Source: Succinatimonas sp. UBA7265 | GTDB lineage: Bacteria; Pseudomonadota; Gammaproteobacteria; Enterobacterales; Succinivibrionaceae | DNA: 64,000 bases | Direction of reading: 5' to 3' | NCBI GenBank assembly: GCA_002473165.1 | Contig: DKSD01000059.1 | Location: forward strand, 1-64,000 | In this document: piece by piece, positions 42,897-51,257 of the stretch | How the letters are laid out: each line of letters opens with the position of its first letter | How positions within the stretch are numbered: position 1 is the first letter of the stretch | Notes under the pieces: model-generated | Database searches by the model: none | The model's input: only the letters and a program-made list of their open reading frames with translations | Told to the model about the DNA's origin: nothing | Made by a program: the position numbers and the translations under genes

Positions 42897-44353
42897 GCAG
42901 CACTGCCATTGAAGAGCTGGAACCCCAAAGGGTGTTTCATCATTTTGCTCAACTGCTGGCCATTCCCCGCCCCTCAGGCCATGAGGAAGGCGTGGCGTCG
43001 TGGCTTAAACAGTTCGCCGCGGCCAACGGCTTTGATTATAAGAAAGACACAAGCGGGAATGTAATCATCACCGCTCCTGCATCCAAAGGGTGCGAAAAGG
43101 CCCCCTCCCTCATCCTGCAAGGCCACATGGACATGGTCCCGGTGGCAGCTGACGGCGTCAGGCACGACTTTTTAAAAGATCCCATAGAGGCCTTTGCCGA
43201 GGACGGTTTTCTCAAGGCCAAAGGGACAACCTTAGGCGCCGATGACGGCCTGGGCGTGTGCACGGCCCTGGCGATCCTCGAGGACAAGGATCTGCCACAC
43301 GGCCCGCTTAAGGCTGTGTTCACCGTCGAAGAAGAGACGACCATGAAAGGCGCCCTCGGACTTTCGGCAGACGATCTCAAAGCCGACTGCCTCATAAACC
43401 TCGATTCCGAGGACGACGGGCAGCTGTTTATAGGCTGCGCCGGCTCTGCGGACGTCAATATCACCTTGGATACCGAAAATGTCAGCGTGCCCGGGACTAA
43501 GGCTTACACTCTGGCCCTCTCGCACTTTGCAGGCGGCCACAGCGGCTCTGACATCAACGCCGGCACCGCCAACACCGTAAGCCTGCTTGCAGGGCTGCTG
43601 CTCACGCTCTCAGATGATTTTGAGATCTTCTTAAAGAGCCTTGAAGGCGGCAGCGTGCGCAACGCCATCCCCTCCTCTGCCAAAGCTGTCGTGCTCGTGC
43701 CTGAGGCTCAGGCGCAGGATTTTGAAAAAGCGGTCAAAGAGGCCTTTGACAAGGCTTACTCTGTTTATGAAAGGACTGATCCTGAGGGCAGCTGCGATCT
43801 TGCGCAGTGCCCAAACGACGGCCAGGCCATGTCGCTTGAGTGCACGCTCGAGCTCCTCTCGCTTATCCGCGCCCTGCCCAATCGCGTCATGCGCATGAGC
43901 GATTCGGCTCCTGAGATCGTTGAAACTTCATCAAATCTTGGCATGGTGCGCACTTTTGGGGATCACGTGCTCATCTGTGAGATGCCGCGCTCCTTAAAAG
44001 AGCGCGGGCTTGATGAGGCCATAGCCGTGATCGCCGCGGCCGCATCGCTGGCGGGCGCTGACGTGGCGGTCGAGCACCGCCATCCCTGCTGGCTCTGTCC
44101 TGATCACGGAACACTGGTCGAGGTGATGCAGGAGTCCTATCATAAGGTCACAGGCAGGGAATTTAAGATCACCGCGATCCACGCCGGGCTCGAGTGCGCC
44201 CAGTTTGCAAAACTCAACCCGGGTCTTGCGATGATCTCTGTAGGCTCAACCATCTTAAACCCGCACTCGCCCAAAGAGCGCGCCGGGATCAAAGGCTGCG
44301 CCGAACTCTATGAAACCGTGCGCCTTGCTGTCAAAGCGCTTTCGGAGAAATAA
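42893..44353 (+). CDS. pepD: Aminoacyl-histidine dipeptidase (peptidase D)
   Basis: 486 residues, normal for PepD (M20 family). Zinc-site motifs: LILQGHMDMV, GTTLGADDGLGV, FTVEEETTMKGA and NLDSEDDGQLF; a C-terminal His site lies in GLECAQF...GSTILNPHSPKE. It hydrolyses Xaa-His dipeptides and other short peptides in the cytoplasm. AAGGAAG precedes the ATG. Only 3 bp separate it from the GH13-like gene downstream, so the two are probably cotranscribed. Confidence 0.95.
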   Translation: MSSTAIEELEPQRVFHHFAQLLAIPRPSGHEEGVASWLKQFAAANGFDYKKDTSGNVIITAPASKGCEKAPSLILQGHMDMVPVAADGVRHDFLKDPIEAFAEDGFLKAKGTTLGADDGLGVCTALAILEDKDLPHGPLKAVFTVEEETTMKGALGLSADDLKADCLINLDSEDDGQLFIGCAGSADVNITLDTENVSVPGTKAYTLALSHFAGGHSGSDINAGTANTVSLLAGLLLTLSDDFEIFLKSLEGGSVRNAIPSSAKAVVLVPEAQAQDFEKAVKEAFDKAYSVYERTDPEGSCDLAQCPNDGQAMSLECTLELLSLIRALPNRVMRMSDSAPEIVETSSNLGMVRTFGDHVLICEMPRSLKERGLDEAIAVIAAAASLAGADVAVEHRHPCWLCPDHGTLVEVMQESYHKVTGREFKITAIHAGLECAQFAKLNPGLAMISVGSTILNPHSPKERAGIKGCAELYETVRLAVKALSEK

Positions 44354-44356
44354 CTC

Positions 44357-46462
44357 ATGCGTCAGAACACCAGCTCACCGCGTCAGTCGCTTCCCTTCCA
44401 GTGCTTCCACACCTGCACGGGCCCGGGGCGGCTGCAGAACCTGGCCATCCTCTACGTGCGCGGGGCCAACCACCGCAGGTTGCGCGTCAGCCTCGTGACG
44501 TTCCCGCAGCATGAGCCGGTGGCCGTGGACATGAGCTATTCAGGCTCAAGCTCCGGCATCCACCGCTTCGTCTGCCCCATGAATATCGACAGCGGCGCCA
44601 ATTTCCAGCGCTACTGCTTCCGCATCGTGCTGCTCTCGCTGCCCGAGAACGGCAAAGAGAGCGAGGCGCTCGACAAGGTCTGGTACAGCTCGCTGGGCAT
44701 GTCGCGCGAGATCCCGCTCTTGCAGCACTGCTTTGCCTTCGAGCTCTTCAACACCCACCCTGAGTGGGCGCCCGATCTCGTCTGCTATGAGATCCTCCCC
44801 GACCGCTTTGCCTCATCCCAGGGGCATTTCAGCATCGACGGCCAGGAAGTCTCCGCCGAGGAGCCGCTGCGCGAGCGCGATTTTGAATACACCGATTTCA
44901 ACGAGGTGCATTTCGGCGGCGATCTCGACGGCGTGGCCAACATGCTGCCCTACCTGCGCGGCTTAGGCTGCGACTGCCTGATCTTAAACTCCGTGTTCAA
45001 GGCAGGCTCCGTCACCAAAGAGGACGTCCAGGATTACGACACCGTCGATCCGCACTTCGGCGGCAACGGCGCCTTAAAGCGCCTGCGCGCCCTGACCATG
45101 GGCTATGACATGAAGCTGCTGCTGCACGGCCCGTTTGCCCACACCGGCGACACCCACCCGTGGTTTGACCGCCAGGAGCGCACCGGCAAGGGCGCGCTGC
45201 ACCACGAGGACAGCCCGTACCGCGAGTACTACACCTTCAAATCAGACGGCGACGCCTGCTACGATCTGGGCAACGCCGGGCTGCCGAAGCTCGACTACGC
45301 AAGCCGCGAAGTGCGCCACGCCATGTACAAGGGCGTGAACAGCTTTACCCGCAAATGGCTGCGCCAGCCTTACGCCATAGACGGCTGGGTCATAGATCAG
45401 ATTGCCGCCGTCGGCGACAACGGCTCGGCGCGCAGCAATTTGCGCCGCATCTCCGAGATCTGCCAGGCCGCCCGCGAAACCCATATCGACTGCCTGATGC
45501 TCGGCAATTTCAAAGCCGATCCGCGCTATGCCCTGAGCACTGCAGGCAGCATCGACGGCACCATAAACTACACGGGCTTCTTAAGGCCGGTGCGCGCCTT
45601 CTTTGGCGGCGTGGGCCTTGACGGCAGCCCGACGCCCTACACGGGCGAGGATCTGCGCCGCGCCTGCGAGGAGTATGCCGTAGGCCTGTCCCAGCAGGCG
45701 AAAGTCTGCCTCGTCAACGAGCTCGACAACGCGACGCTGCCGCGCTTTTACAGCATCATCGGCAAAGATCGCAACCTCTATCTGGCGGCGCTGGCGGCCA
45801 TGTACGCCTGGCGCGGCATCCCCTGCATCTACCAGGGCGACGAATTAGGCGACGTCATCGCCTCAGGGCAGGTGGGGCCGACGTCCATGATCCCGTTTAA
45901 GGCGCTCGCCGATCACCATGCCAGCCCCGTGAGCGCCGACATCCAGTCAGTGCTCACCGAGCTTGCGGCCATGCGCCGCGGCAACCCGGCGCTGACGCGC
46001 GGCACCATGGTGTTCATCTGCGCCGGCGGCGCTTTCTTCGGGTTCATCCGCATCTTCGACCGCCGCTTCAGCATCGTGTTCGTCAACGCCTCGCACCAGC
46101 AGGTGCGCATCCCGCAGGGCTCGTTCCTCTTCCCGCTGCTCTCGGCAATGTATCTGCCGGACGACTGCCATGAGGATCTGTCAAAAGACACGGGCGAGAC
46201 GCTGCTCATTCCGCTCTCCGGGCGCAACGTCAGGCGCACCGATCACGGCGAAGGCCTCGATCCGCTCTATGAAATGCTCGCCCGCGAGACACTCAGCGTC
46301 AGCTGCTACGGCGCCACGGGCAGCTCTGAGGAGCTGCAAACGAAGTTCTTAAAAGATCTTGTCTCCGCGCGCAACCTCACCATCCCCTCGCGCTCGACGC
46401 TCATCGTCAACAACAGCGATCGCGGCAACGCCACTCAGGAGATCCCGGCGTCGCGCAGCTAA
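44357..46462 (+). CDS. MalZ-like GH13 protein with lost catalytic residues
   Basis: 701 residues, longer than MalZ (about 605). Clear co-linearity with maltodextrin glucosidase: CYEILPDRFASS, HFGGDLDGVANMLPYL, YDMKLLL, CIYQGDELGD. The active site is eroded. The region I block DxVFNH reads HGPFAH (near residue 257). Region II keeps the nucleophile D347 but has Val at 345 for the usual Arg. The acid/base Glu is Asn 384 (LGNFKAD for GEHFGDA). The His-Asp pair is Ala 459-Thr 460 (NELDNATLPRF for NQLDSHDTARF). The frame is intact and codon use is normal, so this looks like a conserved pseudoenzyme, perhaps a sugar-binding or regulatory protein, and not a decaying gene. Confidence 0.8.
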   Translation: MRQNTSSPRQSLPFQCFHTCTGPGRLQNLAILYVRGANHRRLRVSLVTFPQHEPVAVDMSYSGSSSGIHRFVCPMNIDSGANFQRYCFRIVLLSLPENGKESEALDKVWYSSLGMSREIPLLQHCFAFELFNTHPEWAPDLVCYEILPDRFASSQGHFSIDGQEVSAEEPLRERDFEYTDFNEVHFGGDLDGVANMLPYLRGLGCDCLILNSVFKAGSVTKEDVQDYDTVDPHFGGNGALKRLRALTMGYDMKLLLHGPFAHTGDTHPWFDRQERTGKGALHHEDSPYREYYTFKSDGDACYDLGNAGLPKLDYASREVRHAMYKGVNSFTRKWLRQPYAIDGWVIDQIAAVGDNGSARSNLRRISEICQAARETHIDCLMLGNFKADPRYALSTAGSIDGTINYTGFLRPVRAFFGGVGLDGSPTPYTGEDLRRACEEYAVGLSQQAKVCLVNELDNATLPRFYSIIGKDRNLYLAALAAMYAWRGIPCIYQGDELGDVIASGQVGPTSMIPFKALADHHASPVSADIQSVLTELAAMRRGNPALTRGTMVFICAGGAFFGFIRIFDRRFSIVFVNASHQQVRIPQGSFLFPLLSAMYLPDDCHEDLSKDTGETLLIPLSGRNVRRTDHGEGLDPLYEMLARETLSVSCYGATGSSEELQTKFLKDLVSARNLTIPSRSTLIVNNSDRGNATQEIPASRS

Positions 46463-46482
46463 ACCCCAATCCTCCTTGTTTA

Positions 46483-46510
46483 AAGGCGGCCGCAAGGCCG
46501 CCTTGCTTTT
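46483..46510 (+). terminator. Terminator of the pepD-GH13 operon
   Basis: AAGGCGGCC and GGCCGCCTT pair around GCAA (46483-46504), followed by GCTTTT. Confidence 0.8.
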
Positions 46511-46657
46511 GCCTGAAAAGTTTCGGGCTTCGGGAAGGGATTTGCGCTTAAAACCGCGCCGCCATGCGGCCTGGCGCGATTTTAAAGCTGTAGTGTACAC
46601 AAGTGATCCCTGCCTGTTTTGAGGGAGATCCCGGCTTTAAGGCAGGCTGCGGGTAAA

Positions 46658-47845
46658 TCAGCCGCGGGGCTTTTTCTCCAGAGCCTTAGGGGTTTTGAGC
46701 GTGAACGAGGCGGCTGCCGCGATGATCGCCACCGCCCACAGGCACTGCAGCGCCGCGTGCACGCCGAAACTGTCGGCGGCGCGGCCGATGAGCGGCGCGA
46801 ACAGTCCGCCCACGGTTGTCGTAAGCCCTAAAGTCACGCCTGAGGCGAAAGCGATGTTCTTGCCCAGATAGGTCTGCCCCAGCACCACCGTGGCGCTGTA
46901 GGGGCTGAACACGCAGAATGCCGCGGGGATGAGCGCGAGCGCCGCTGCCGGCAGCGACCAGGCGTTCACGAGCAGAGCGAGCGCCGGGATGAGCAGCGTA
47001 AAGCACACCCTCATCGTTTTAACAAAGCCGAGGCGATCGCAAAGCAGACCGCCAAAGTATGTAAAGACCGCTCCCATGACGGAGAACGCCGTAAGCGAGA
47101 GCGACGCGGTCTGGGCGTGGGCGCCGAGCACGCTCACCCAGTACAGCGGGATAAACGCCATGCACGAGGAGAACGTTATGGAGCGCGCGAAGATCACCAC
47201 GGAGAGCCTGCCAAAGGATCTCCAGTCGTTTTGCGCAGGCAGCGGCGCCCCGCCGTTGCGCGCTGCCGCCTCCAGCGTTCCGCAGCGGATGTCGCGCATG
47301 GCCTTGGGCAGCACACGGTGCAGCAGCAGCGCGATCACCAGGTTCACCGCGCCATAGGCGACGAGCAGGCGCGGATCGAGCACGTAGGCGCACAGGCCTG
47401 CAAAGGCCGGGCCTGCGGCAAAGCCGGCGTTGCCGCCTACGGAGAACGTGCCCATGGCCCGGCCCTTTGACGCGCCGGCCAGGGCGTTGACCATGCGCGC
47501 GGCCTCAGGATGGTAGATGGCCGCGCCCAGGCCGCTTAACATCGAGAGCGCGAGGATCGCCGCATAGTTCTCGACAAAAGGCAGCGCGGCGATGCTCAGG
47601 CCGCCGATGATCGAACCTGCCGGCGCAAACCAGGGTTTGGAGACGCGATCGGCGTAATAGCCGAACACCGGCTGGAGCACCGACGAGAGCAGGATGTTGG
47701 CAAAGATGATGGTTCCGGCAGCCTGGTAATTAAGGCCGCAATTTGAGATGAACCACGGCAGCAGCGCCGGGATCGCTCCTTGCGCCCAGTCCACGGAGAA
47801 ATGCCCTAGTGAAAACAGGTAGATGCGGGGATCGAATTTGCTCAT
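46658..47845 (-). CDS. fsr: MFS efflux protein, fosmidomycin-resistance (Fsr) type
   Basis: 395 residues with 12 predicted membrane segments. The N-terminus (LFSLGHFSVDWAQGAIPALLPWF) and SGLGAAIYHPEAARM, GTFSVGGNAGFAAGPAFAG are characteristic of the Fsr branch of the major facilitator superfamily. E. coli Fsr exports fosmidomycin, an inhibitor of the MEP pathway that this organism uses (ispH is present); the natural substrate is unknown. Single gene, convergent with the GH13-like gene. Confidence 0.85.
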   Translation of the reverse strand: MSKFDPRIYLFSLGHFSVDWAQGAIPALLPWFISNCGLNYQAAGTIIFANILLSSVLQPVFGYYADRVSKPWFAPAGSIIGGLSIAALPFVENYAAILALSMLSGLGAAIYHPEAARMVNALAGASKGRAMGTFSVGGNAGFAAGPAFAGLCAYVLDPRLLVAYGAVNLVIALLLHRVLPKAMRDIRCGTLEAAARNGGAPLPAQNDWRSFGRLSVVIFARSITFSSCMAFIPLYWVSVLGAHAQTASLSLTAFSVMGAVFTYFGGLLCDRLGFVKTMRVCFTLLIPALALLVNAWSLPAAALALIPAAFCVFSPYSATVVLGQTYLGKNIAFASGVTLGLTTTVGGLFAPLIGRAADSFGVHAALQCLWAVAIIAAAASFTLKTPKALEKKPRG

Positions 47846-47995
47846 GAAGCGGCCTCAAAACGTGCGGACAGTCACATTTTAACCGATGGCGCCCGACCAG
47901 ATGCGCCTGCAACAGCTTGCCCCATAAAAGAAAAAAACCGGCTTTGGCAGGGTGCCGCGGCCGGACAGACAGGGGAAGGCGATCCGCATGACGCG

Positions 47996-48259
47996 GTGGA
48001 GGTGATCGACAACGCGCCGGCCGCGCGGGGAACGCGTGAATTAAGCGGGGATCGGCGTGTGACCTTTGACGAGGTGCTTGACGCCTGCACCCGGCTTTAC
48101 GGACGCCGCGAGAGCATAAGCGCGGAGTCGGTGAGGCGGGAGCTGGGGCACGGGCTTTACGCGGATGTCATCAGATATCTGCGCCTGATCTCGAGGGTGA
48201 TCCGCAACGGCACCCTGAGGACGGAGAGCAAGGCCCTGGCCAGGAAAGCGCGGGCCTGA
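47996..48259 (+). CDS. KfrA-N-like small DNA-binding protein
   Basis: 87 residues from a GTG at 47996; the frame is open further upstream without a good start. Residues 22-70 (VTFDEVLDACTRLYG, ISAESVRRELGHGLYADVIRYL) match the pattern of the KfrA N-terminal DNA-binding domain: a helix, then SxESVRxxLGxGS, then a recognition helix. KfrA proteins, usually plasmid-borne, carry a long coiled coil that is missing here. It may be a truncated or minimal regulator. No ribosome site is obvious. Confidence 0.5.
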   Translation: MEVIDNAPAARGTRELSGDRRVTFDEVLDACTRLYGRRESISAESVRRELGHGLYADVIRYLRLISRVIRNGTLRTESKALARKARA

Positions 48260-48595
48260 GACTGTTTATATGATGACGGTCGTTACGCGCTTTAGCAGCC
48301 GTTCTGATCAGTCTGTTCCGACAATCATCGAGATTGTTATTAAGTGCCTCGAGGCGGTAGCTGGTTCAGCGTTTATGCGGGTCACCAGACTGCTGGCACA
48401 GGGTACACTGCTGCCTCAGGACGGTTCCTGGCGGCTAACAAGACACTTGATCTTCAACTTCCTGACCATAGCAGTGTTCTTCTCTGGCTATGTCTGGATG
48501 CTGAAATCATGGTCTGTTTTTTCAAGGCTGTGAGTCGCCGTCTTCGTCTTTGTCTGCTGGGCGGGAGTTTTTTGGTAAAACGCGATTAAGACAGG
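48260..48595. other. Intergenic region before higBA
   Basis: About 335 bp. Two overlapping plus-strand frames exist (48270-48533 and 48344-48589) but neither shows a family motif or ribosome site. Base composition falls sharply towards the higBA module, marking a probable insertion border. Confidence 0.4.
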
Positions 48596-48624
48596 ATGAC
48601 AATCAGAAAAGTTTATTGTAAAAT
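48596..48624 (+). promoter_or_regulatory. higBA promoter
   Basis: ATGACA (48596-48601), 17 bp, TAAAAT (48619-48624); the -10 overlaps the inverted repeat, as at 19.7 kb. Confidence 0.6.
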
Positions 48625-48642
48625 TAACCAAAATGGTTAATT
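48622..48642. promoter_or_regulatory. higBA operator AATTAACC-N5-GGTTAATT
   Basis: Perfect 8-bp inverted repeat with 5-bp spacer over the -10 box and 15 bp before the toxin start. A one-mismatch version precedes the orphan HigA-like gene at 19697-19717. Confidence 0.75.
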
Positions 48643-48657
48643 GCAAAGCGAACAAAA

Positions 48658-48954
48658 TTGATAATTTGCTTCAAAAACAAAAAGTTTGAATCATTGTGCA
48701 CCGATGCAGATAAATGCCGAAAGAAATTCGGAAAGGAAATGGCGCATAAAATCAAAATGAGGATAAACCAGCTTGAAGCAGCTCATGATATTCACGAAAT
48801 GCTTGATTTTCACATCGGCAGATGTCATTTGTTAAGAGCAAATTTAGCAAACAAGTATGCTGTAGACTTAGTTCAGCCATTTCGCATGGTTTTTTCAGTC
48901 ACAGACGATACACCGCAAAAAATCTGCATTGAAGATATTGTTGACTACCATTAG
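48658..48954 (+). CDS. higB: HigB-type (RelE superfamily) mRNA-interferase toxin
   Basis: 98 residues beginning MIICFKNKKFESLC and ending EDIVDYH, with LDFHIGRCHLL and YAVDLVQPFRMVF; this is the HigB/RelE-like killer protein pattern. HigB cleaves mRNA at the ribosome. The start is a TTG at 48658, supported by the standard HigB N-terminus; the ribosome site is poor. The antitoxin gene begins 11 bp downstream. AT-rich compared with the neighbourhood. Confidence 0.85.
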   Translation: MIICFKNKKFESLCTDADKCRKKFGKEMAHKIKMRINQLEAAHDIHEMLDFHIGRCHLLRANLANKYAVDLVQPFRMVFSVTDDTPQKICIEDIVDYH

Positions 48955-48965
48955 CAGAGGGCAAA

Positions 48966-50006
48966 ATGATTACTGAAAGTAAGCATGTAATCGCGGTTCC
49001 GCCCGGGGAAACGATCAAAGAACAAATAACAGATCGCTGCATGACTCAGAAAGAGTTTGCTGCGCGTATGGGGATGTCAGAAAAACACATTAGCAATCTG
49101 ATTAACGGTTCAGTTGAACTCACTCCAGAGACAGCAGTCAGGCTTGAATCTGTGCTAGGCATTCCTGCCGCGTTTTGGAATACCTTAGAAGCAAATTACC
49201 GTTCAGATCGTTCTAAGGCAGAAGAGGAAAACCGTGCCGAAGAAGAAAGAAAGATACTGAGGGATCTGCCTGTAAAAGAAATGATCAAAAACGGCTGGAT
49301 CAAACCGGTTTCCGCCGATTGGGACAAGATCCTGGAACTGAGAAATTTTTTTGAAGTGTCTTCTCTGACGATTTTGACAGGCAGCGATTCATTTAAACAC
49401 GTTTGTTTCAGGAGACTGAGCAATACAGAGAAAAGCAATTGGATATTTCTTACTTACTGGCAAAAGGCAAGGCTGGAAAGCAGGTATGCCGATGTCAGTG
49501 ATATTAACCTGTCAAAACTTAAGAAGTCTCTGAATCAGATAAAACAACGCTTTGTTTCCGGGCCTGATATGGATCGGCTTCGTGATCTTTTCGCATCCTG
49601 CGGCATTTCATTTGTTGTCTTGCCGAATATTTGTGGTTCCTATACTCAAGGTGCGTCATTCTATGACGGCAAAAAAATCATTCTGCTAATCACTGCAAGA
49701 AAAAAAGATGCTGACATATTTCTTTTCAGCCTGTTTCATGAAATAGGCCATATTCTGCTTGGGCATCTTGGCAAAGATAAATCAGAAGAGACCGAAAAGG
49801 AAGCAGACAGTTTTGCTGAGCAAACTTTGATTGACCGTAAAAAATTTGAAGAGTTTGCAAACTCCGGAGATCTTACTGAAAAGGCCATTGTACATTTTTC
49901 CGAGCTGTCAAACGTTGACCCGGGGGTTACGGTAGGAAGACTTCAAAAATATGGCTTTATCAAATTTAATTGTTTTAATTACCTTAAGCATCAAATTTCA
50001 TTCTGA
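48966..50006 (+). CDS. higA: HigA-type antitoxin fused to ImmA/IrrE-like peptidase domain
   Basis: 346 residues, three to four times the usual HigA. XRE HTH at about residues 13-65 (MTQKEFAARMGMSEKHISNL). The C-terminal domain has LFHEIGHILLGHLGKD, an intact HExxH zinc-peptidase motif, followed by EKEADSFAEQTLI, as in ImmA/IrrE proteins. ImmA peptidases cleave repressors during stress, so this antitoxin may be able to remove itself or a partner. The paralog at 19842 aligns over its full length but has REIGR at this motif. Confidence 0.82.
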   Translation: MITESKHVIAVPPGETIKEQITDRCMTQKEFAARMGMSEKHISNLINGSVELTPETAVRLESVLGIPAAFWNTLEANYRSDRSKAEEENRAEEERKILRDLPVKEMIKNGWIKPVSADWDKILELRNFFEVSSLTILTGSDSFKHVCFRRLSNTEKSNWIFLTYWQKARLESRYADVSDINLSKLKKSLNQIKQRFVSGPDMDRLRDLFASCGISFVVLPNICGSYTQGASFYDGKKIILLITARKKDADIFLFSLFHEIGHILLGHLGKDKSEETEKEADSFAEQTLIDRKKFEEFANSGDLTEKAIVHFSELSNVDPGVTVGRLQKYGFIKFNCFNYLKHQISF

Positions 50007-50018
50007 CTGTTTAAACAT

Positions 50019-50581
50019 TTAAGGCGCCGTGCTGTGTCTAGGCACAAAGAAGCGATCTTCCTGGTAGCCGCCCTCGAGCTTTAACAGATACGTCTTTTTG
50101 GCTATGCCGCCGGCGTAACCGGTGAGGCTGCCGTTCGTGCCGACGACGCGGTGGCAGGGGACGATCACCGAGATCTCGTTATGCCCGACGGCTCCGCCGA
50201 CAGCCTGGGCGGACATGCGCGCAAGGCCGCGCTTTTTTGCAAATTTATTTGCGATCTCACCGTAAGTCGTCGTCTGCCCGTAGGGGATCTCAAGCAGGAT
50301 CTGCCACACCTCTTTTTGAAAATCCGTGCCTAGCAGGTGCAGCTTTGGCGTGAAATCCGATTTGCGCCCCTGAAAGTACTCATCAAGCCATTTTTTGGCC
50401 TCCAGGATGCCGGAATTTCTTTCTCCTCATGATCAGGCGCCAGGCTCAGGGCGTAATACTTTTCATGGTCAAACCACAGCCCGGTCAGGCCTGCGTCATC
50501 GGCTGCCAGCAAAATCTCCCCCAAAGGCGACTGGCATTTTGAGGTGTACTGTCTGAGTTTTTCATTTTGTCTCTTTGGCAT
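50019..50581 (-). pseudogene. ogt: Methylated-DNA--protein-cysteine methyltransferase, frameshifted
   Basis: The N-terminal part (from 50581, MPKRQNEKLRQYTSKCQSPLGEILLAADD) and the C-terminal part (to 50019, with the active site IVPCHRVVGTNG) are in different frames. The break is near 50408-50413, after HEEKEIP: there the family sequence (ILEAKKWLDEYFQG) continues in the next frame, consistent with loss of one base. The reconstructed protein is about 187 residues, normal for Ogt. Either a true inactivation, a recent mutation or a sequencing error. Six bp separate it from the glycosylase gene upstream. Confidence 0.85.
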
Positions 50582-50586
50582 AAAGT

Positions 50587-51225
50587 TCAGCTCCTTTTAG
50601 GCGCGGGATCTTTTAATTCCGGGACGGCGCCGCCTGCCACGGCCCAGAAATACAGGCTCGCGACGCTGCCGCACGGGCTCAGGCGCCGGCGGTATTTCTC
50701 AAACAGCTCCCTGCTGATGCTGCGGTGGCGGTAGACCATGCGCATGCCGCGCAGGATGGCGAGATCGCCAAAGCTTAGGATGTCAGGGCGCTGCAAACAG
50801 AACAGCAGGATCATCTCGGCTGTCCACACGCCTATGCCTGGGAGCGCACAGAGCGCGGCGATGGCGTCAGCGTCGCTCATGGCTTTTACCGCGGCGATGT
50901 CAAACTCCCCGTCGTGCACTTTCTGGGCAAAAGCGAGGATGTAACCGGTCTTGCGCCAGGTTGTGCCGCAGCCCTGGATCACTTCCCTGCCTGCATCAAG
51001 CAGCGTCTGCGCGTTTACAACGCCCAGCTTTTCCTGCAGCCTGCCCCAGAGTGTCTGCTGCGCTTTCGCGGAGATCTGCTGCCCGAGGATGTGGCGGACG
51101 ACGGCCGCGAAAAGATCGCCGTCGGTCTCGCGGTAAACGTGCCCGACACGCTCTATGATCTCCCCGAGTTTTTTGTCGCGGGATTTGAGGCAGTCGGTCT
51201 CAGCCTTGCCGTACTCAAAAAACAC
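50587..51225 (-). CDS. DNA-3-methyladenine glycosylase II-type (HhH-GPD)
   Basis: 212 residues from a GTG at 51225 (VFFEYGKAETDCL), chosen because GGAGGGCGAG lies just ahead and the family starts at this point; the frame is open to 51306. The helix-hairpin-helix and catalytic loop read ALPGIGVWTAEMILLF...FGDLAILRGM, with the Asp of GDLAI as catalytic residue; HILGQQISAKAQQT is the substrate-side motif. It removes alkylated bases. Next to ogt on the same strand, forming an alkylation-repair pair. Confidence 0.85.
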   Translation of the reverse strand: MFFEYGKAETDCLKSRDKKLGEIIERVGHVYRETDGDLFAAVVRHILGQQISAKAQQTLWGRLQEKLGVVNAQTLLDAGREVIQGCGTTWRKTGYILAFAQKVHDGEFDIAAVKAMSDADAIAALCALPGIGVWTAEMILLFCLQRPDILSFGDLAILRGMRMVYRHRSISRELFEKYRRRLSPCGSVASLYFWAVAGGAVPELKDPAPKRS

Positions 51226-51257
51226 GCTCGCCCTCCGCCCAAAATGCCGACCGGCGT

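Noticed and set aside
48270..48533. 87-codon frame before higBA as an additional TA gene
   Set aside because: No similarity to toxins or antitoxins, no ribosome site, and an equally long overlapping frame exists.
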